Positions 44,501 through 57,082 of a DNA stretch of 64,000 nucleotides are shown in pieces. A program made the position numbers and the translations under genes. The DNA comes from Lycium barbarum. Taxonomy: Eukaryota > Streptophyta > Magnoliopsida > Solanales > Solanaceae. The stretch is taken from NCBI RefSeq assembly GCF_019175385.1, contig NC_083344.1:23258380-23322379 (forward strand), read 5' to 3'. Positions within the stretch are counted from its first letter, which is position 1; every line of letters starts with the position of its first letter. Under the pieces are notes generated by a model that searched no databases, was not told the origin of the DNA, and saw only the letters and a program-made list of their open reading frames with translations.

Positions 44501-46434
44501 CCTCTGGTATTGGGATAGGATGTGTACTGATGCAGCACGGTCGAGTTATAGCCTATGCTTCCCGGCAGCTCAGACCGCACGAGAAGAACTATCCCACCCA
44601 TGATCTTGAGTTGGCCGCGGTGATTCATGCTTTGAAGATTTGGCGGCATTATTTATATGGGGTCCATGTTGATATCTATACGGACCATAAGAGTCTCCAG
44701 TATATTTTTAATCAGAAGGAGCTAAATTTGCGGCAGCGGAGATGGCTTGAGCTACTAAAGGATTACGACGTTGATATTCTGTACCATCCGGGGAAAGCCA
44801 ACGTGGTAGCTGATGCGCTTAGCCGCAAGTCCGTAGGCAGTCTGGCTGATGTTCCATCTGAAAAGAAAGATTTGGTTCGTGATATTCATCAGTTGGCCAG
44901 CCTCGGAGTTCGTTTGGTGGATTCTGGAGATTCTGGGATTTCTGTTCGTCTAGTTGCTGAATCATCTATTATTCAGGAGGTAAAGCAGCGCCAGTTTGAA
45001 GATCCTCTCCTGATTCAGTACAGAGATGTGGCCCTTAATAAAGCAAAGACTCAGTTTGAGATCTCGCCTGACGGAGTATTATTATATGACGGCAGATTCT
45101 GTGTACCGGACGTTGCGGGCTTACGGCGGCAGATTATGGGCGAGGCCCATAATGCACGGTATTCTGTTCATCCTGGTTCCACCAAAATGTATCGGGATCT
45201 CAGGTGTTTGTATTGGTGGGACGGCATGAAGAAAGATATTGCTGAGTTTGTTAGTCAGTGCCCGAACTGCCAACAAGTTAAGATCGAGCATCAGAAGCCC
45301 GGTGGATTATTACAGGAGATGGAGATTCCAGCATGGAAATGGGAGATGATTAATATGGATTTCGTTGTTGGGTTACCGCGCACTCCACGCAGGTACGACT
45401 CTATCTGGGTTATTGTTGACAGGCTGACGAAATCAGCCCATTTCCTTCCGGTTCGGACTAACTATTCGGCTGAGGACTATGCCAGATTGTATATCAGAGA
45501 GATAGTCAGACTTCACGGAGTCCCTATATCTATTATTACTGACCGAGGTACCCAGTTTACAGCTAATTTCTGGAGGTCATTTCAGGAGGGATTAGGGACT
45601 CAGGTGAGCCTCAGTACAGCTTTTCACCCTCAGTCCGACGGACAGGCCGAGCGCACTATTCAGACGCTCGAAGATATGTTGCGGGCCTGCGTTATTGATT
45701 TTCGGGGCAGCTGGGATGATCATTTGCCGCTTATTGAGTTTGCCTATAATAACAGTTATCACTCCAGCATCCAGATGGCTCCGTACGAGGCCCTTTATGG
45801 CAGGAAATGTAGATCTCCTATTGGCTGGTTTGACGTGGGCGAGACTAAGCTGATTGGGCCAGATGTGATCCAGGAAGCTGTAGATAAGGTAAAGCTTATT
45901 CGAGAACGATTATTGGCTGCTCAGAGTCGACGGAAATCTTATGCAGATAGACGACGTCGACCATTAGAGTTCCAGATTGGCGACTGGGTATTCCTGAAGG
46001 TGTCGCCCATGAAGGGTGTCATGAGATTCGGTAGAAAGGGTAAGTTGAGCCCCCGGTACATTGGGTCGTATCAGATCGTTCGAAAGATAGGCGAGGTCTC
46101 CTATGAGCTAGACTTACCATCCGACTTGGAGGCCGTACACCCGGTGTTTCATGTGTCTATGTTGCGGAAATGTATTGGCGATCCTTCCAGGATATTCCCA
46201 GTTGATGACATTCAGGTGACGGAGCAGTTATCTTATGACGAGCAGACTGTATCTATTCTGGATCGATAGGTGCGGAGACTACGCACTAAAGAAGTGCCCT
46301 CCGTCAAAGTCCTGTGGCGCAACAATAATCGGGAGGAGATGACTTGGGAGGCGGAGGACGAGATGAAAAGGAGATACCCTCACTTGTTCCCGACGTCCAC
46401 AGGTAATCTAATTTTTTTCAGTTTGTTGTGTTGA
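41577..46434 (+). pseudogene. E1 gag-pol polyprotein, four disabling changes
   Basis: One long frame from MPPKKATAAQKGKA (ATG 41577, with ACAG plus two bases upstream): capsid region, zinc knuckles near 42690-42790 (CPYC..., then CFSCGGQGHFMRDC), protease [10 protein letters not shown] near 43045, RT with VFIDDIL near 44050, RNase H (YCDTSG near 44491), integrase HHCC near 45150-45290 and D, D, E near 45358, 45541 and 45655, a GPY-like RYIGSYQIV, and a group-II chromodomain-like tail with VKVLWRNNNREEMTWE ending at 46432-46434. Breaks: TAA 42006-42008, TAG 43482-43484, one extra G in 43737-43740 (frameshift), TAG 46267-46269. The TAGs replace CAG of E2. The element would need helper proteins to move. 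Confidence 0.95.
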
Positions 46435-46535
46435 TTGATAAAATGAATTATGTATGTCATTATTAAAAAGGGACACTCCTGCCTTGATCATAAGACCTTA
46501 TAAGATTAATTTAACATTCGGGGACGACTGTTCTT

Positions 46536-46548
46536 AAGGGGGGGAGAA
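46536..46548 (+). other. Polypurine tract, E1
   Basis: AAGGGGGGGAGAA immediately before the 3' LTR; primes plus-strand synthesis in LTR elements. Confidence 0.9.
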
Positions 46549-49458
46549 TGTTATGTCCCGTGTTTTCGTATAATTGGAAATCGAGAAATAATTACGACTT
46601 ATGTGTTATAAGGAAATATTTTGATTTTGGTGAATATGACTATGTTGGTTATGGAATCTTAAATGTTAAGACATCGGGGAAGGCCGAAGGTAAATTTGGA
46701 ATTTCGGAAATTAGTTTCGGGAATTACAAAACGGGACTTTTCATGAATTGGGCCAAGAACAATATGACACAAAGTTGAGGCCCAAAACTTGTGAAGTGAC
46801 GGGCCATATCCATGGCCCAAGCCTCTTCCTTAATGATCATGTGCTATGCACATGATCAATTATATGGATATATATCATCCTCATTTAGTAATTATCAAGA
46901 TCAACTAACAAATTCAAGAACACCACAAAAAGGGGCATTCGGCCGAGACTAAGAAAAGAAGAGAAAAAAATTTCCCAAGCTTTGTTTTTCATCCAAAAAT
47001 CTCGTTCTTTCCATAATTGTAGTGTACTCAAAACGCTCTTCAACGTGACACAATTTATTTGGCGGAAGAATCAAGTTTGCGGAAAGTCGGAATTTCAAGT
47101 AAAGGTAAGAATTTTGCCCTTTTAATGTTATGGAATTGGTATGAATATGATAAGGATTGAGAATAGACGAGAATTTCGTAGTTTTGATGTGTGTATGAAG
47201 CCGTGGGTGTGTGTGTATATTGCATGTTGGCCGTGAGCCCTAGGAAGAAGAAAGTGGTGTGAATTGATCTTGTTTAGTTTGTATAATGTGTTGTTGTGAT
47301 CTTTATGTCGTAAATGATTGATTGATGAATTGGATTGGTGTTGGAAAATGATTTCGGAACGTTATCGGAAAGTATATACCTTTTGTATATTCGCGTATAT
47401 CATTGTATATCTTTGATGCAAAAGACTTTAAATGTGACATATAGTTGATGTTAATGAATTCGGAATGAAACGACGCAAGTTAGAATGTCCGTCGTGACTT
47501 TTGATGTTTTGAATGAAATATGGAGAATAATGAATTTCGGGAACTTTCGTATATGGTTTGGAATATATTTGGGATGTGATTGACTAATCTTGAATAAGTA
47601 AATGAATATAATGATGTGGATATAGATTTGGAGTTTTGAAAGTTTGAATGAAAGTTGCCAACTTAGGTAACAAAGTAGAACTTTGAAGCTAGAGTGGTTT
47701 GATTATTACTTGTGTTGTTTGATGATGTGTGGGCTGTTGTATTGATGTATTTTGAGCCGAGCTAAGTCTCGGGGATGTTAGATTTATAGGGGAAATGCTG
47801 CCGAAATTTAGGTAGGCAAAAATGAAGTTAAAGGCATTTTTAAGCCTAAGAATCTCAATTGGTAACTTTGACCATTTGCAGATTTCAGACGAAACGAGAC
47901 TTGCCTTTTGGGAGAGCATACGACGTCTGTAAGGTATGTAAAGCTTCCCACTCCTTCGTTTGGCATATCTTAGTATGATAGGCGAATATGAGAACTTCCG
48001 GAGCATTTCTGCTCCTCGAAACCCGATCCATAGGAAAGTTACTATTTATTCAATCCAATTGAAGCCTAAGGGCTCTATTTTGGCTAGAATGCCACCACTC
48101 GTCCGAAACCTATCGAAATGTGGTCGGGTAACTTGGAAATGATTATGTATGACCTTTGGCCTATAAACGTTCGGTAAATATGTTCGCCACCTCAATTCGA
48201 CTCGAGGTGGGCCCGCTAACCCCGAGACGCCCTATTTGTCTTATTGGGCTGTCCTTCTGAATAAAGTTGAAATAGTACTTTCGATTTTGGAATTTCCTCC
48301 TACGGGATATGTTTGGACTATTACGATATGCTAAGTAACGTTTTGAGCTATACGTACTATTTTGGAAATGTTTGGTGAAATGAAACTTCATATCGACTAA
48401 GTATGCGATTATTTTGTATTATGAAATGATTTTTGAGATTATTATGTTTTGGAAGACTATTTTGAAATACTACTTGCATTTGTCTGCTCACGTCTCAGCT
48501 CGTGCCTTGTTATGACTTCGTTCACCGGTTCCCGGGTCGGTTATGATTCGTGCGCCCTATGATAATTCGGCCGTATGCTGTGTTACGGTTCCCGAGGCTT
48601 CGCCATAGGGCCGGGTTCCGTTTGGAGTTATGCTGTGATATGGCTCGTGATGCGATACGCTCACCTATGATTATGTTTGTGTTCGGGGATGTACGGAGAT
48701 TTGAAACCTTCTGGTGTTATGCTGTGTGTGGTGCCAGCGTCGGAGTGGCGACCACGTTCCTAAGCGTTTGCATGATTTCGTTTGCATTATATATACGTAT
48801 ATGATTTTGATACGGATTTTGACATACCGATTTGTATTCCATTTTGTTATCTGATTTGCTTTCAGTTTTGATCCATATTTCTATACTCCGTGCTTTACAT
48901 ACTCAGTACATATTTCGTACTGACCCCCTTTCTTCGGGGGCTGCGTTTTATGCCCGCAGGTACAGACATTGGTGATCCTCCACAGTAGGCTTCCCTCTTT
49001 GCTATTCCGGAGTACTCCTCTTTGATCCGGAGTCCACTTTTGGTACAGACTCCTTTTGCTTTGTATATATTCTGTACATTTGACTATTTGGGTACGGCGG
49101 GGCCCTGTCTCGCCATATGTCTTTGTTTTGAGTTCGTAGAGGCCTGTAGTCATATATGTGAGGTGAGGGTCCTGTATATGTTGGTTTGATTTCATTTACT
49201 GGTCTTAAAGTGGTCTGCTTGTTATGATGGCCCCAAATGGCCCTTATGCTTATGTTTGCACTTTTGACCGGCGATGTCTATTCCGCCGCTCAGTTTGTAT
49301 TTGATTTGTGCGACCGCTTAAGACATATTTCGATAAGTTATGTTTGATATGATTTTTATGAAATTCTGAAATAAGTTTGGATTTGACAATGAATACGTAA
49401 TTTGGTCTGGGTACCCAAGTAGGGTGCCAGTCGCGGCCCACGAGGCTGGGTCGTGACA
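46549..49458 (+). mobile_element. E1 3' LTR (2910 bp)
   Basis: Starts TGTTATGTCCCG and ends GGGTCGTGACA; very similar to the 5' LTR by eye with scattered substitutions and one-base indels. The CCGAAATTTCGG palindrome has one change (AAATTTAGG) at about 47805. Confidence 0.97.
47882..47933 (+). other. Predicted LTR leader micro-exon (52 nt), E1 3' LTR
   Basis: Same position and flanks as 39798-39849; acceptor of the next intron ends at 48959. Confidence 0.45.
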
Positions 49459-52400
49459 CAGTCACATTGGCTTCGTACCGGTTGTATGATGTAGCGGCAA
49501 ATTGGTACGAGTCATGGGAGTTATCCAGAGGCGACGGCGCTCCCCCAGCAGTTTGGGATGATTTTTCTCAGGCTTTTCTTAGCCATTTTCTGCCTCCGGA
49601 GTTACGGCGGGCCAAGGCTGACAGATTCTTATTGCTGAGACAGAGGGGCCGCAGTGTTCGAGAGTACAACATGGAGTTCGACTCATTGGCCCGATATGCA
49701 CCTGCTGTGGTAGCTACTATGGCTGACAGGATGCACAGGTATATTATGGGGTTGGACCGGTATTTTGTCGACAGTTGTTTGGTATTGGCCGTTCAGCCCG
49801 ATATCGATATTGCCCGTATTCAGGCGCACGCCCAGGGCATGGAGGACCGGCACAGGGGTCATCAGCCCGATAGGAGTCAGGATCGGAGACAGCCCAAGAG
49901 GGCCAGATCATCCGGGTATTCTGGAGATTTCCGGGGCAGACAACCTCAGCAGCCTCAGCAGCCTCAGCAGCCTAGTAGATATCCATCCCTGCTGGCACAG
50001 AGCGCATCTCCACAGCCTACAGGTCGCAGATTTGATAGCCCAGGTTATTCAGGAGCAGGTCAGAGCTACAGGGCTTCAGGTTCGCGAACAGATAGGGGTT
50101 CTGGTCAGACGAGGCCACCTAGGCCTCAGTGTTCTTATTGTGGCAGATACCATCCGGGAGAGTGCTACAGAGCCACCGGTGCATGTTTTTCTTGTGGCCG
50201 TCAGGGCCATTCTGTGAGAGATTGCCCGTATAAGGGTAGTTCGGGTGGTGCAGCGCAGCCTACCGGATCAGCCGTCGGGTCGTCATCTTCATCAGTGGCA
50301 ATGCGCCCTGCAGGGCCGGGTACATCAGCACCGGCGGGTCGCGGCAGGGGCCGTGGTGGAGCTTCTGGTACTAGCGGTCCTTCGAACCGCATTTATGCTT
50401 TGGCCAGCCGCCAGGATCAGGAGGCATCGCCTAATGTCGTTACAGGTACATTATTGGTTTTCTCTCGGTCTGTGTATGCATTAATTGATCCAGGTTCGAC
50501 TTTGTCATATATTTCGCCTCTTGTTGCTGGAAAAATTGGTATAACGTCTGAACCTATAGAGCCATTTGAGGTAGCCACACCGATTGGGGACTTTATTGTA
50601 GCAAAACAGGTATATAAAGACTGTTCTGTAATTGTATGTGGCTGTGACACTAAGGCAGATCTGGTGGAATTAGATATGATTGAATTTGATGTTATTATGG
50701 GAATGGACTGGCTAGCCTCCTGTTATGCTAATGTTGACTGCCAAAATAAGGTAGTTCGTTTCCAGTTTCCTGGGGAGTCAGTTATAGAATGGGCAGGTAA
50801 TACTGCATCGCCGAAAGGTAAGTTTATTTCATACCTTAAGGCGAAGAAAATGATCAGAAAGGGTTATATTTATCATCTGGTTCGGGTACAAGACTTGACA
50901 GCAGAAACACCGACTCTTCAGTCAGTTCCCGTGGTTAATGAATTTCCAGATGTATTCCCAGATGAGCTTCCAAGCCTTCCTCCAGAGCGGGAGATAGATT
51001 GTACTATTGATTTGCTTCCAGATACTCAGCCTATATCTATTCCCCCGTACAGAATGGCACCGGCAGAATTGAAAGAACTGAAAGAGCAGTTGAAGGATCT
51101 GTTAGAAAAAGGCTTCATTAGACCCAGTACTTCGCCTTGGGGAGCCCCGGTATTATTTGTGCGTAAGAAAGACGGGTCGCTGCGTATGTGTATTGATTAT
51201 CGGCAGCTGAATAAGGTAACCATAAAGAATAAATACCCCCTCCCCAGAATTGATGATTTGTTTGATCAGTTGCAGGGCGCCAAATATTTTTCGAAGATAG
51301 ACCTTCGGTCAGGCTATCATCAGGTACGGGTACGAGAGGCCGATATTCCTAAGACAGCATTCCAGACCAGATATGGGCATTATGAATTCAGAGTTATGTC
51401 ATTTGGGTTAACTAATGCTCCTGCGGTATTCATGGATCTAATGAACCGGGTATTCAGGCCATTCCTGGATATGTTCGTAATTGTATTTATCGATGATATT
51501 CTGGTTTATTCTCGGTCCGAGGCAGAGCACGCAGATCATCTGAGAGCGGTACTTGGGGTACTTCGGCATCAGAAATTATATGCAAAACTTTCTAAATGTG
51601 AATTCTGGCTGGCTTCAGTGGCATTCCTGGGGCATATTATTGCAGCTGATGGTGTCCGGGTGGACACACAGAAGATTGAAGCCGTGAAGAATTGGCCTAG
51701 ACCCACGACGCCCACAGAGGTACGTAGTTTTCTGGAGTTAGCAGGCTATTACAGAAGATTTGTGGAAAAGTTTGCTTCGATTTCAGCGCCTTTGACAAGG
51801 CTAACTCAGAAGGGAGCCAAGTTCCAGTGGATTGATGCTTGTGAACGAAGCTTCCAGTTGCTGAAAGAGAAGCTGACTACAGCCCCAGTTCTGACTCTTC
51901 CAGAGGGACCCGATGGATATGTTATTTATTGTGACGCTTCTGGCGTGGGATTGGGCTGTGTATTGATGCAGCACGGCAGAGTTATAGCTTATGCTTCCCG
52001 ACAGCTCAAAAAGCATGAAAGGAATTATCCTACCCACGATCTGGAGCTTGCAGCGGTGATTCATGCTCTGAAGATATGGAGACATTATTTATATGGCGTG
52101 CATGTTGATATCTATACAGATCATAAGAGTCTCCAGTATATTTTCAAGCAGAAAGAGCTTAACTTGCGGCAGCGGAGGTGGGTAGAGCTCCTGAAAGACT
52201 ATGATGTGGATATTCTGTACCATCCGGACAAGGCTAATGTTGTTGCAGATGCGTTCAGCCGGAAATCTATGGGCAGCTTGGCAGATTTACAGCCAGACAG
52301 GAGAGAGATAGTACGTGACATTCATCAGTTGGCTAATCTTGGGGTTCATCTGGCCGATTCTGGAGGTACACGGATTTCTGTCCGAGGGGTTTCTGAATCA

Positions 52401-53939
52401 TCTATTAAGGAAGATATCAAACGGCATCAATATGAAGATCCTGTTTTAGCTCGATACAGAGACACTTCCCATGAAAAGGAGAAGACTCCGTTCGAGTTTA
52501 CACCAGACGGAACCTTACTATACAGAGGCAGGTTGTGTGTACCTGATATTGCAGGGCTTCGGCAGCAGGTTATGGGCGAGGCGCATTATGCTCGCTATTC
52601 TGTTCATCCTGGGTCTACGAAGATGTACCATGATCTTAGATGCCTATATTGGTGGGATGGCATGAAACGGGATATCGCAGAGTTCGTCGCCCAGTGTCCC
52701 AATTGTCAGCAGGTCAAAATTGAACATCAGAAACCGGGTGGACTGTTGCAGGAAATGGAAATTCCGACGTGGAAGTGGGAGATCATTAATATGGACTTCA
52801 TTACAGGTTTGCCTCGCACTCCACGGAAGTATGATTCCATCTGGGTTATTGTTGATAGGCTAACAAAATCAGCCCATTTTCTCCCCGTCAGAACTACTTA
52901 TTCCGCTGAGGATTATGCCAGGCTTTATATTAAAGAAATTGTGTGACTTCATGGAGTTCCTATATCTATTATCACTGACAGAGGTGCCCAGTTCACAGCG
53001 AACTTCTGGAGATCTTTGCAGGAAGGATTAGGGACTCAGTTGAGCCTGATCACAGCTTTCCATCCTCAGAGTGATGGACAGGCCGAGCGCACTATCCAGA
53101 CGCTTGAAGATATGTTGCGGGCCTGTGTTATTGATTTCAGAGGTAGCTGGGATGATCACTTGCCATTGATTGAATTTGCTTATAATAATAGTTACCATTC
53201 CAGCATCCAGATGGCCCCGTACGAGGCTTTGTATGGCAGGAAATGCAGGTCACCTATTGGTTGGTTTGATATTGGCGAGACAGAGTTAATTGGCCCAGAT
53301 ATGATCCAGCAGGCCGTTGATAAGGTGAAACTTATCCGAGAGCGACTATTGGCAGCCCAGAGTCGACAGAAATCATACGCTGATAAACGGCGTCGTCCTT
53401 TGGAATTCCAGGTTGGTGATTGGGTATTTCTGAAGGTATCACCTATGAAAGGCGTAATGCGGTTCGGCAGAAAGGGTAAGCTTAGTCCGCGTTATATTGG
53501 GCCTTATCTGATTGTGCGGAAAATTGGTAGCGTCGCCTATGAGTTAGATCTGCCATCTGATTTGGAAGCGGTACATCCGGTATTCCATGTATCTATGCTC
53601 TGCAAATGCATTGGTGGTCCCTCCAGAATATTTCCTGCGGATGACATTCAGGTGACGGAGCAGTTATCTTACGAGGAGCAGCCCGTAGCCATCTTGGACC
53701 GCCAGGTAAGGAAGCTCCGGAACAAAGATGTAGCCTCTGTTAAGGTGCTGTGGCGGAACAACAATAGGGAAGAAATGACCTGGGAGGCCGAAGGGGAGAT
53801 GAAGAAGAAATATCCTCATTTATTCCCTATGCCCACAGGTAATCTCGAATCTTTGTTTAATTCCCTTTCAATAACGAATGTGCTGCCTATAAACAGAAAC
53901 TCCCCCGGAGTATTCTCGGACCCTATAAGATTAATTTAA
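49459..53939 (+). pseudogene. E2 gag (rest) and pol, single nonsense codon
   Basis: Resumes gag in phase at 49464. Counting residues from 49467: zinc knuckle CX2CX4HX4C at about 240-253, protease D341PGS, RT with FIDD at 674-677, RNase H with D823 and E860 and DHKS near 884, integrase zinc-binding HHCC about 1040-1080, catalytic D about 1110. A TGA at 52944-52946 stops the frame within integrase; beyond it, in the same frame, come the second D (ITDRGAQF), E ([13 protein letters not shown]), the GPY-like RYIGPYLIV and a group-II chromodomain-like tail (EQPVAILDRQVRKLRN to YPHLF). The stop replaces an arginine codon of E1 and fits CGA to TGA. RT, RNase H and protease look intact, so E2 was probably active recently. 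The ORF ends at 53939, close to the purine tract. Confidence 0.95.
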
Positions 53940-53959
53940 CATTCGAGGATGAATGTTCT

Positions 53960-53973
53960 AAAGGGGGGGAGGA
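53960..53973 (+). other. Polypurine tract, E2
   Basis: AAAGGGGGGGAGGA directly before the 3' LTR. Confidence 0.9.
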
Positions 53974-56900
53974 TGTTATATCCCGTGTTTTCACACGTTG
54001 GAAAAATTTGAAAACAATCTTGACTTGTAAGAAATAAGGTCATAATTAATTTTTATTTGACATAGGAGTTGTGTATGAAATAATATTAATGTGGAAGTGT
54101 CGAATAAGGCCAAGGGTAAATTTGGAATTTTAGAAATTAATTTCGGGAATTACAAAACGTGGACTATAAGTCATTGGGCCAAGAATAATGGAAAAAATAA
54201 TGAGGCCCAAAGTTTCTAGGGGTGGCCGGCCAAGCCAATGGCCCAAACCCATGTTTTATTTAATTTCTCCATGTGATTAATTAACTTAAGAGACCATGTT
54301 ATATATATCATCTTATCCCTTAGAAAGTTCAAGAAAATTAGAAGACAAGAAAACAAAACAAGAGAGAGAGCAAGGAGAAGAAGGGTTCGGGTTTTGCTTG
54401 GAAATTTCACCACCAAATATCTTGCCTTAAAAATTATTCTCTTCTTGGATTTTCACTAATTCAAAGTCCCTTTACAACTTGGTATAGTTGGTTTGGAGAG
54501 AGAAGCACTCAATTCTTCAAGGTGACCATTCATTCAAGTGAAGAAGAGGGAGTAAAAAGGTAAGAATTCACCCATTATTCTTGTGTTATGAAGTTTTGTT
54601 TGTGTTGTAGTATGTGGAAATGTGTTGATTGTATGAAGAAATAGAAGTTTGCAAAGTGGGTGTGTGGTATATATGTGTAGCCGTGTGTATGCATGCATTG
54701 TATACCAATGAAGAATTGAAATTATGTTGTATTCTAATTGTGAATGTGATGGAGTTCATATTGTGAATGAAAATTGAATAAAATTGGATGAATTGGCAAA
54801 AAGAGTATTTGGCCGTGTGGTATGGAGTTGTATGGAATGAAATGGATTAAGTTTGTTTAGTGTGTTAGTTGTGTTATTGTGATTCTTGCAATGTGAATGA
54901 AAGTAAAATGATAGGAGTTTGCTTTGAAATGAAATGTAGAAACTTATGTCGCTTTGATACGATTTTACGACGTTGTGAAAATGAAGATGTTAGGGTATAA
55001 GTTATGATGATCATTGATGAATTTGGAAGATGGAAACATGTTATGAATGTGTATGCCAAAGATTAGAAGTTTTGGACGAGTTAGGACTTTGGCGGAAAGT
55101 TTGTATATTATGTATATCGTGTGTATAATTTGAGGAAACGATATGAAACGCTTCTAAACAATGTTGTGATGATCTTGTTTGATAATGAATGCGAAATCAT
55201 TGAAATTGGTTTGGGAATTGAAGTTGAAATGAAGGTTATGGCATTATGTCGGCAAGTAGAACTAGTTGTGCCGTATTGTGTTTCTAATGTTTGTTGTTGA
55301 TGTTGATGTTGTTGTTTGGGTTGTTGTTGATGATTTTGAGCCGAGTTGAATTCTCGGGGGTGCTATATGTATAGGGGAAGTGCTGCCGAAATTTCGGTAG
55401 GCAAGTATGCATTAAGTTGAATTTGTGGCATCCATAACTCATAATTGGTAAATGTGACCATTTGCAGATTTTCGACGAAACGGGAAGTGAGCTTGGATAG
55501 GCTTAAGAAGCTCAAAAGGTATGTAAAGCTATCCCAAGTCTTCTTTTGGCATGTCCTATAAGTACTAGGATCGGATTTACGCCTCGGAGGATATTCTGCT
55601 CATCGGAATCCGCGTCTGAAATTGTTACATTTTCGTTCAATAGAATTGAACCCTTTGTGTATGCTTTCTTGAAAATTATGCAAAATTTCCCCAAACTTTA
55701 TGAAAAGTTATAGAATGTCCGTAGAACCTTCGTAGGTGACCCCATAAGCTGAAAACGCGTAATTTGAGCCCACCGCCTTGTTTGTTCCGAGGTGGGTCCA
55801 CTATTGCCGGTTTTACCCTTATTGTACTTAAGGCCTATTTTCGAACGGTTTTGAAAGGAATGTTCTGACTGCTCTTTTAACTACTAAACAAAAACTATTT
55901 TAAATATTTCCTTAAGTCTTATGAATCGTTTTGTCACTTGGAACGACTTCAGAAAGGTTATGCTTCTGTAATTCATTATGACATCTGAAACCCACTTATT
56001 ACAATCCCGTCTGACTTCATTAAATTGGTTTGTCATTGATATGCCTCATCGAGTCTCTGAAAATATTTATGATATTTTAACTGCATTTAGTTTCTCACTA
56101 CTCCATTCGTGGATGCCCCAATGTTTCCCACACTGAGCCCGGGCCAGGATATGTTGTCAAGCGTGATCCTCTGCATTGTTCGTCGTGCCTCGATGTGAGG
56201 GGGCAGGTATACGCGTACATGGGTTTGTGGAGTATGATGTTCCATGTCCGCTTGTTCTGATATGATTTTTTATGGCCATTTGATATGACATATTATGCTA
56301 CGGGGTTATGCCCCTATTCTGATTCTTCTGTGTTGTGGCACCAGCGTCGGGAGGGTGGCCACGTTCTGTCTGCCGAGTCCCTTGGCAGGGGCCGGATTTG
56401 ATATGACATATGTTTCTGTACACACTCTGCATGTTTTGAAAATATGTATTTGATACTTTGGATTTTCTGCTCACTTTCTGTACGTTCTGTACCAGTTATG
56501 ATTTTGTTTCTGTAATTCAGGCTTTACATATTCAGTACATATTTCGTACTGACCCCCTTTCCTCGGGGGCTGCGTTTTCATGCCGCGCAGGTACCGACGA
56601 CAGGTTTGCCGATCCGTCCGGCTAGGATATCTTTTCTGCCATTTGGAGCGCTCTTTTATTCAGAGCCATCTTTTGGTATAGTCTGTCATTTCTATATATG
56701 TCTACTCTCGTTCATGGGTACGGCGGGGCCCTGTCCCGTCATATGATTCTGTCAGTCTGTTTAGAGGTCTGTGGACATGTTTGTGGGTTGGGGTCTTTCT
56801 GTACAGTTGTGTGCTTATGTTGTGTTTGGGCGATCCCATTCGCCGCGGCGGCCGGTCCGCATATATTTAAATGTTGATCTGTTGGCCCTGTGTGGCCTTT

Positions 56901-57082
56901 GTTAGTATTTTCTGCGTGCAGGGTATATTGGGTAGTCCGTAAAACAAAGGAAACTCTGCCGAATTTTTTTTGGAAATTAACTAAATTTGAAATAAAGCCT
57001 TGTCGGCTTCTGCCATATACGAGAATGCGTTTGAGTGCCCAGATCGGGCACTAGTCACGGCCTACGGGGTTGGGTCGTGACA
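53974..57082 (+). mobile_element. E2 3' LTR (3109 bp)
   Basis: TGTTATATCCCGTG start, GGGTCGTGACA end; collinear with 34661-37771. Signals at matching places: donor 54559/54560, acceptor ending 55467, donor 55518/55519, last acceptor ending 56590. Confidence 0.97.
55468..55518 (+). other. Predicted LTR leader micro-exon (51 nt), E2 3' LTR
   Basis: Same sequence and flanks as 36157-36207. Confidence 0.45.

Larger units (their letters stand above)
38464..49458 (+). mobile_element. E1: complete but inactive Ty3/gypsy chromovirus nested in E2
   Basis: 10,995 bp with LTRs 38464-41374 and 46549-49458 and target duplication CAGTC (38459-38463, 49459-49463) inside E2 gag. Order: LTR, primer site, gag, protease, RT, RNase H, integrase, chromodomain tail, purine tract, LTR. 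The 5' LTR starts TATTATG rather than TGTTATG, one change from canonical. As the innermost element it is the youngest of the E3/E2/E1 stack. Confidence 0.97.
34661..57082 (+). mobile_element. E2: near-complete Ty3/gypsy chromovirus (Tekay/Del-like), carrying E1
   Basis: 5' LTR 34661-37771, primer site, gag start, E1 insertion, gag-pol remainder, purine tract, 3' LTR 53974-57082. Target duplication CGGAG at 34656-34660 and 57083-57087, inside E3 gag. Without E1 the element is about 11.4 kb. The LTRs look nearly identical by eye, differing by scattered single bases, so it is fairly young. Confidence 0.95.

Noticed and set aside
43720..46269. Endogenous pararetrovirus instead of LTR retrotransposon
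   Set aside because: RT and RNase H alone would not decide, but integrase with HHCC and D, D, E, flanking LTRs, primer site, purine tract and 5-bp duplications show a Ty3/gypsy element.
46270..46434. An env-like or additional gene after pol
   Set aside because: The remaining frame is the chromodomain-like tail of pol; the space to the purine tract is too short for another gene in E1 or E2.
53016..53939. Separate integrase/chromodomain gene
   Set aside because: It is in the same frame as the upstream pol and is separated only by one nonsense codon, so it is the C-terminal part of E2 pol.
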